Shown here: positions 44,711-47,101 of the stretch, in pieces
How the letters are laid out: each line of letters opens with the position of its first letter
Numbering within the stretch: position 1 is the stretch's first letter
DNA from: an uncultured Oxalicibacterium sp.
GTDB lineage: Bacteria; Pseudomonadota; Gammaproteobacteria; Burkholderiales; Burkholderiaceae_D
Length of the DNA: 47,101 nucleotides
Assembly (NCBI RefSeq): GCF_913776015.1
Contig: NZ_CAJYMD010000036.1
Span: 1-47,101, forward strand
Reading direction: 5' to 3'
The notes under the pieces: generated by a model
Databases searched by the model: none
What the model was told of the DNA's origin: nothing
The model's input: only the letters and a program-made list of their open reading frames with translations
Program-made: the position numbers and the translations under genes

Positions 44711-45434
44711 AACTTTCTCCTAGATATGCCTGCCGCACGCGGGGATCGTGCAGCATGGTTTCGGCTTCGCCCGCCATCGTAATCAGGCCCGATTCCATCA
44801 CGTAAGCGCGATCGGCCGCTTGCAGCGCCAGCCGCGCATTTTGCTCGACCAGCAAGATCGTCACACCTTGTGCCGACACATCACGAATCACTTCGAAAAT
44901 TTTTTCGACCATTATCGGCGCCAGGCCCATCGATGGCTCATCGAGCAAAAGCAGTTTCGGATGACTCATCAAGGCGCGGGCCATGGCGAGCATCTGCTGT
45001 TCGCCGCCGGACAAGGTGCCGGCCATTTGCGCAGCGCGTTCCTTCAAGCGCGGAAACACGCTGAACCAGCGTTCGATATCGGCAGCGATCTCTGCCTTCT
45101 CGTTGCGCGTGAAAGCACCCATCAACAGGTTTTCGTGAATCGACATGCGCGTGAACACGCCGCGCCCTTCCGGCACCATTGCCAGACCACGTTCGACCAG
45201 TTCGAATGAACGCAAGCCCTTGAGCGCCTGCCCCGCGTAATCGACATGTCCTTCCACGCGACAATCGGGCAAGGTACCCGTGATCGCCTTGAGCGTGGTC
45301 GTTTTGCCCGCGCCATTCGCCCCAATCAGCGTAATCAGCTCGCCCTGATTGACTTCGAAATCGATGCCTTTCACGGCTTGAATACCACCATAGGCCACAC
45401 GCAAACCGGCTACCTTGAGGATGTTGTTCGCCAT
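44709..45434 (-). CDS. livF: branched-chain amino-acid-type ABC transporter ATPase LivF
   Basis: The 241-residue ATPase pairs with LivG to drive uptake through LivH/LivM. Walker A is GANGAGKTT, the signature is LSGGEQQM, and Walker B is LLLDEPSMGLAP, the last being typical of LivF. The C-terminus VRQAYLGE is the usual LivF ending. It overlaps livG by one base. The actual substrate could be amino acids, urea or another HAAT substrate; no binding protein is in view. Confidence 0.95.
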   Translation of the reverse strand: MANNILKVAGLRVAYGGIQAVKGIDFEVNQGELITLIGANGAGKTTTLKAITGTLPDCRVEGHVDYAGQALKGLRSFELVERGLAMVPEGRGVFTRMSIHENLLMGAFTRNEKAEIAADIERWFSVFPRLKERAAQMAGTLSGGEQQMLAMARALMSHPKLLLLDEPSMGLAPIMVEKIFEVIRDVSAQGVTILLVEQNARLALQAADRAYVMESGLITMAGEAETMLHDPRVRQAYLGES

Positions 45435-46225
45435 CAGTGCCCACTCCCCAGATACGCCTCGACCACCGCCGGATTACTCTGCACTTCCGCTGGGACGCCT
45501 TCCGCAATCGGCTTGCCATAATCGAGCACGGTAATGCGGTCGCACAACCCCATGACGAGCTTGACATCATGTTCGATCAAAAGAATCGTCTTGCCGTCGG
45601 CCTTGATGCGCACCAGCAGTTCGCGCAGCGCCAGTTTTTCCGTTGCGTTCATGCCGGCGGCCGGTTCGTCCAGCGCCAGCAACAGCGGATCGGTCGCCAG
45701 CGCGCGAGCAATTTCTAGCCGACGCTGATCACCATATGAAAGATTGCGTGCCGTGCGCGCTGCAAATGGCGCGATGCCGACAAACTCGAGCAGTTCCATC
45801 GAGCGCTGGCGAATTGCCGCTTCCTCTTCGCGTGCGGCCTTGTGATGGAATACCGCACCAAACCAGCCTTGTCGGGTACGCACGTGGCGTCCGACCATGA
45901 CATTTTCCAGCACGGTCATTTCGCCAAACAGGCGAATGTTCTGGAAGGTGCGCGCAATCCCGGCCTTCGCCACGTCATGCGGAGCCGAAGGCGAATACGG
46001 TTTGCCATCCAGATGAAAACTGCCACTGTCAGGCTGATACAAGCCGGTAATCACATTGAAGAACGTGGTCTTGCCCGCGCCATTCGGGCCGATCAACCCA
46101 TAGATTTGGCCGCGTTCGATACGCACATTGACATCGGACAGCGCCTGCAAGCCGCCAAAACGCTTGCTGACGCCGGCGATGTCGAGAAGGATATTATTGT
46201 GGATGTCGTGATCTGTCGTCGCCAT
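45434..46225 (-). CDS. livG: branched-chain amino-acid-type ABC transporter ATPase LivG
   Basis: The 263-residue ATPase has Walker A GPNGAGKTTFFNVITG, signature LSYGDQRRLEIA and Walker B LLALDEPAAGMNATE, the latter being typical of LivG. Its C-terminus PAVVEAYLGSGH is also the LivG pattern. It starts three bases after livM and overlaps livF by one base, so the operon is tightly coupled. Confidence 0.95.
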   Translation of the reverse strand: MATTDHDIHNNILLDIAGVSKRFGGLQALSDVNVRIERGQIYGLIGPNGAGKTTFFNVITGLYQPDSGSFHLDGKPYSPSAPHDVAKAGIARTFQNIRLFGEMTVLENVMVGRHVRTRQGWFGAVFHHKAAREEEAAIRQRSMELLEFVGIAPFAARTARNLSYGDQRRLEIARALATDPLLLALDEPAAGMNATEKLALRELLVRIKADGKTILLIEHDVKLVMGLCDRITVLDYGKPIAEGVPAEVQSNPAVVEAYLGSGH

Positions 46226-46228
46226 GTC

Positions 46229-47101
46229 TTACACCGCCACCACATCGGTCGATTTCTTGCCGGCGTCGCCATCCGCCGTCGGGCGGTCTTCGCTACGCGG
46301 CGCCGGCCACAAGCCTGCAGGCCGTGTCAGCATGATGAGTACCATCGCCAAGCCGTACAGCAATTGCCGCAGCACTTCCGCATCCACAATCACTTGCCCG
46401 AACAACGTGCGCTGCAAGGGTTCAACGCCGTGCCGCAAGACTTCGGGCAAGGCTGCCAGCAGCAAGCCGCCCAGCACCACGCCCGGAATATGCCCCATGC
46501 CGCCCAGTACGACCATCGCCAGCACGGCGATCGATTCGGTCAGCGAGAACGATTCGGGCGACACGAAACCCTGGAACGACGCGAACATCGACCCGGCCAC
46601 GCCGCCAAACGACGCGCCCATCGCAAATGCCAGCAGCTTGACGTTGCGCGTGTTGATGCCCATCGCCTTGGCGGCGATCTCATCTTCACGAATCGCCACG
46701 AAGGCGCGCCCCAGACGCGAATTCTGCAGGCGTGCAGAAATGAAGATGAAGCCCACGCACAGCGCCAGAAACAGAAAGTAATGCGCATTCACGGACGGCA
46801 TCGCATAACTGCCTATCATCACGCTGCCGCCCGACTCGCCCGCCAGCGACACGCCGAACACGCGGATCGGATCGATCATGTTGATACCCTGCGGACCATT
46901 GGTGATGTTGACCGGGCCGTTCAGGTTATTCATGAAAATGCGGATGATCTCGCCAAAACCCAGCGTCACGATCGCCAGATAATCGCCGCGCAACTTGAGT
47001 GTCGGCGCACCGAGTAGTGCACCGAAGATGCCAGCCACCAGCGCAGCAATCGGCATGATGATCCACAGCGACAGATGGATGCCATCCTGCGCAATCTCGG
47101 G
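46229..47101 (-). CDS. livM: ABC transporter permease LivM (5' part outside window)
   Basis: This is the C-terminal ~290 residues of a HAAT-family permease; the frame is open past the window end and the start is not visible. Family strings include LLGAPTLKLRGDYLAIVTLGFGEI, GIN, AFVAIREDEIAAKAMGINTR and VVLGGMGHIPGVVLGG. The C-terminal tail after the last membrane segment is Pro/Lys-rich. It precedes livG by three bases; livH and the binding protein are presumably just outside the window. Confidence 0.93.
   Translation of the reverse strand, partial: PEIAQDGIHLSLWIIMPIAALVAGIFGALLGAPTLKLRGDYLAIVTLGFGEIIRIFMNNLNGPVNITNGPQGINMIDPIRVFGVSLAGESGGSVMIGSYAMPSVNAHYFLFLALCVGFIFISARLQNSRLGRAFVAIREDEIAAKAMGINTRNVKLLAFAMGASFGGVAGSMFASFQGFVSPESFSLTESIAVLAMVVLGGMGHIPGVVLGGLLLAALPEVLRHGVEPLQRTLFGQVIVDAEVLRQLLYGLAMVLIMLTRPAGLWPAPRSEDRPTADGDAGKKSTDVVAV

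Overview
The window looks like a chromosomal segment of a betaproteobacterium, most likely Oxalobacteraceae (Herminiimonas/Janthinobacterium type). This is an inference from protein style, a GC content in the mid-50s by eye, and gene order: rimP-nusA-infB-rbfA-truB, scpB-rluB, aat-bpt-pyrD, and csp beside clpS-clpA. No rRNA, insertion sequence, prophage or CRISPR array was seen.

Layout. 1-74 is the tail of a (+) hydrolase-like gene. 111-6515 (-) is the translation/transcription operon rimP-nusA-infB-rbfA-truB, with a strong promoter and a terminator-like hairpin inside its leader. 6776-9191 (-) holds scpB-rluB, preceded by initiator tRNA-fMet (9421-9497). 9659-17076 carries a Nudix hydrolase, an ammonium channel, and a nearly complete N-degron pathway: the transferases aat and bpt, and the adaptor/unfoldase pair clpS-clpA, with pyrD in between. 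17415-24166 holds a cold-shock protein, rluE, a secreted DUF192 protein, ribosomal protein S20, murJ, a SirB1-like protein, uup and tRNA-Arg(CCT).

24295-28899 is the most unusual part. A (-) operon encodes a membrane-bound CheA-like kinase with its own sensor region, a short membrane-anchored MCP-like signalling protein, a CheX-like phosphatase and a stand-alone CheY. No CheW, CheR or CheB is present. It is convergent with a PilZ gene whose c-di-GMP motif is degenerate. 29242-37403 is a full kdp locus, kdpF-A-B-C-D-E, preceded by an overlapping 30-codon membrane mini-ORF and two tandem KdpE-like boxes.

37560-39478 contains an orphan intrinsic terminator, a second PilZ gene with an intact motif, a DUF1232 membrane protein and a glycine-zipper lipoprotein. 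39570-44226 is a metabolic patch: a fumarylacetoacetate-hydrolase-family enzyme divergent from a GntR/FCD regulator, then a gamma-glutamyltransferase-family enzyme and an oxalate/formate-type MFS carrier. The MFS promoter region carries two copies of a perfect 12-bp palindrome. 44709 to the window end holds livF, livG and a partial livM of a branched-chain amino-acid-type ABC importer.

Most of the window is core genome. The parts most worth a second look are the minimal chemosensory operon, the kdp mini-ORF and its upstream region, the rimP leader hairpin, and the paired palindromes at the MFS gene. All product names come from reading motifs and gene order; no database search was run.
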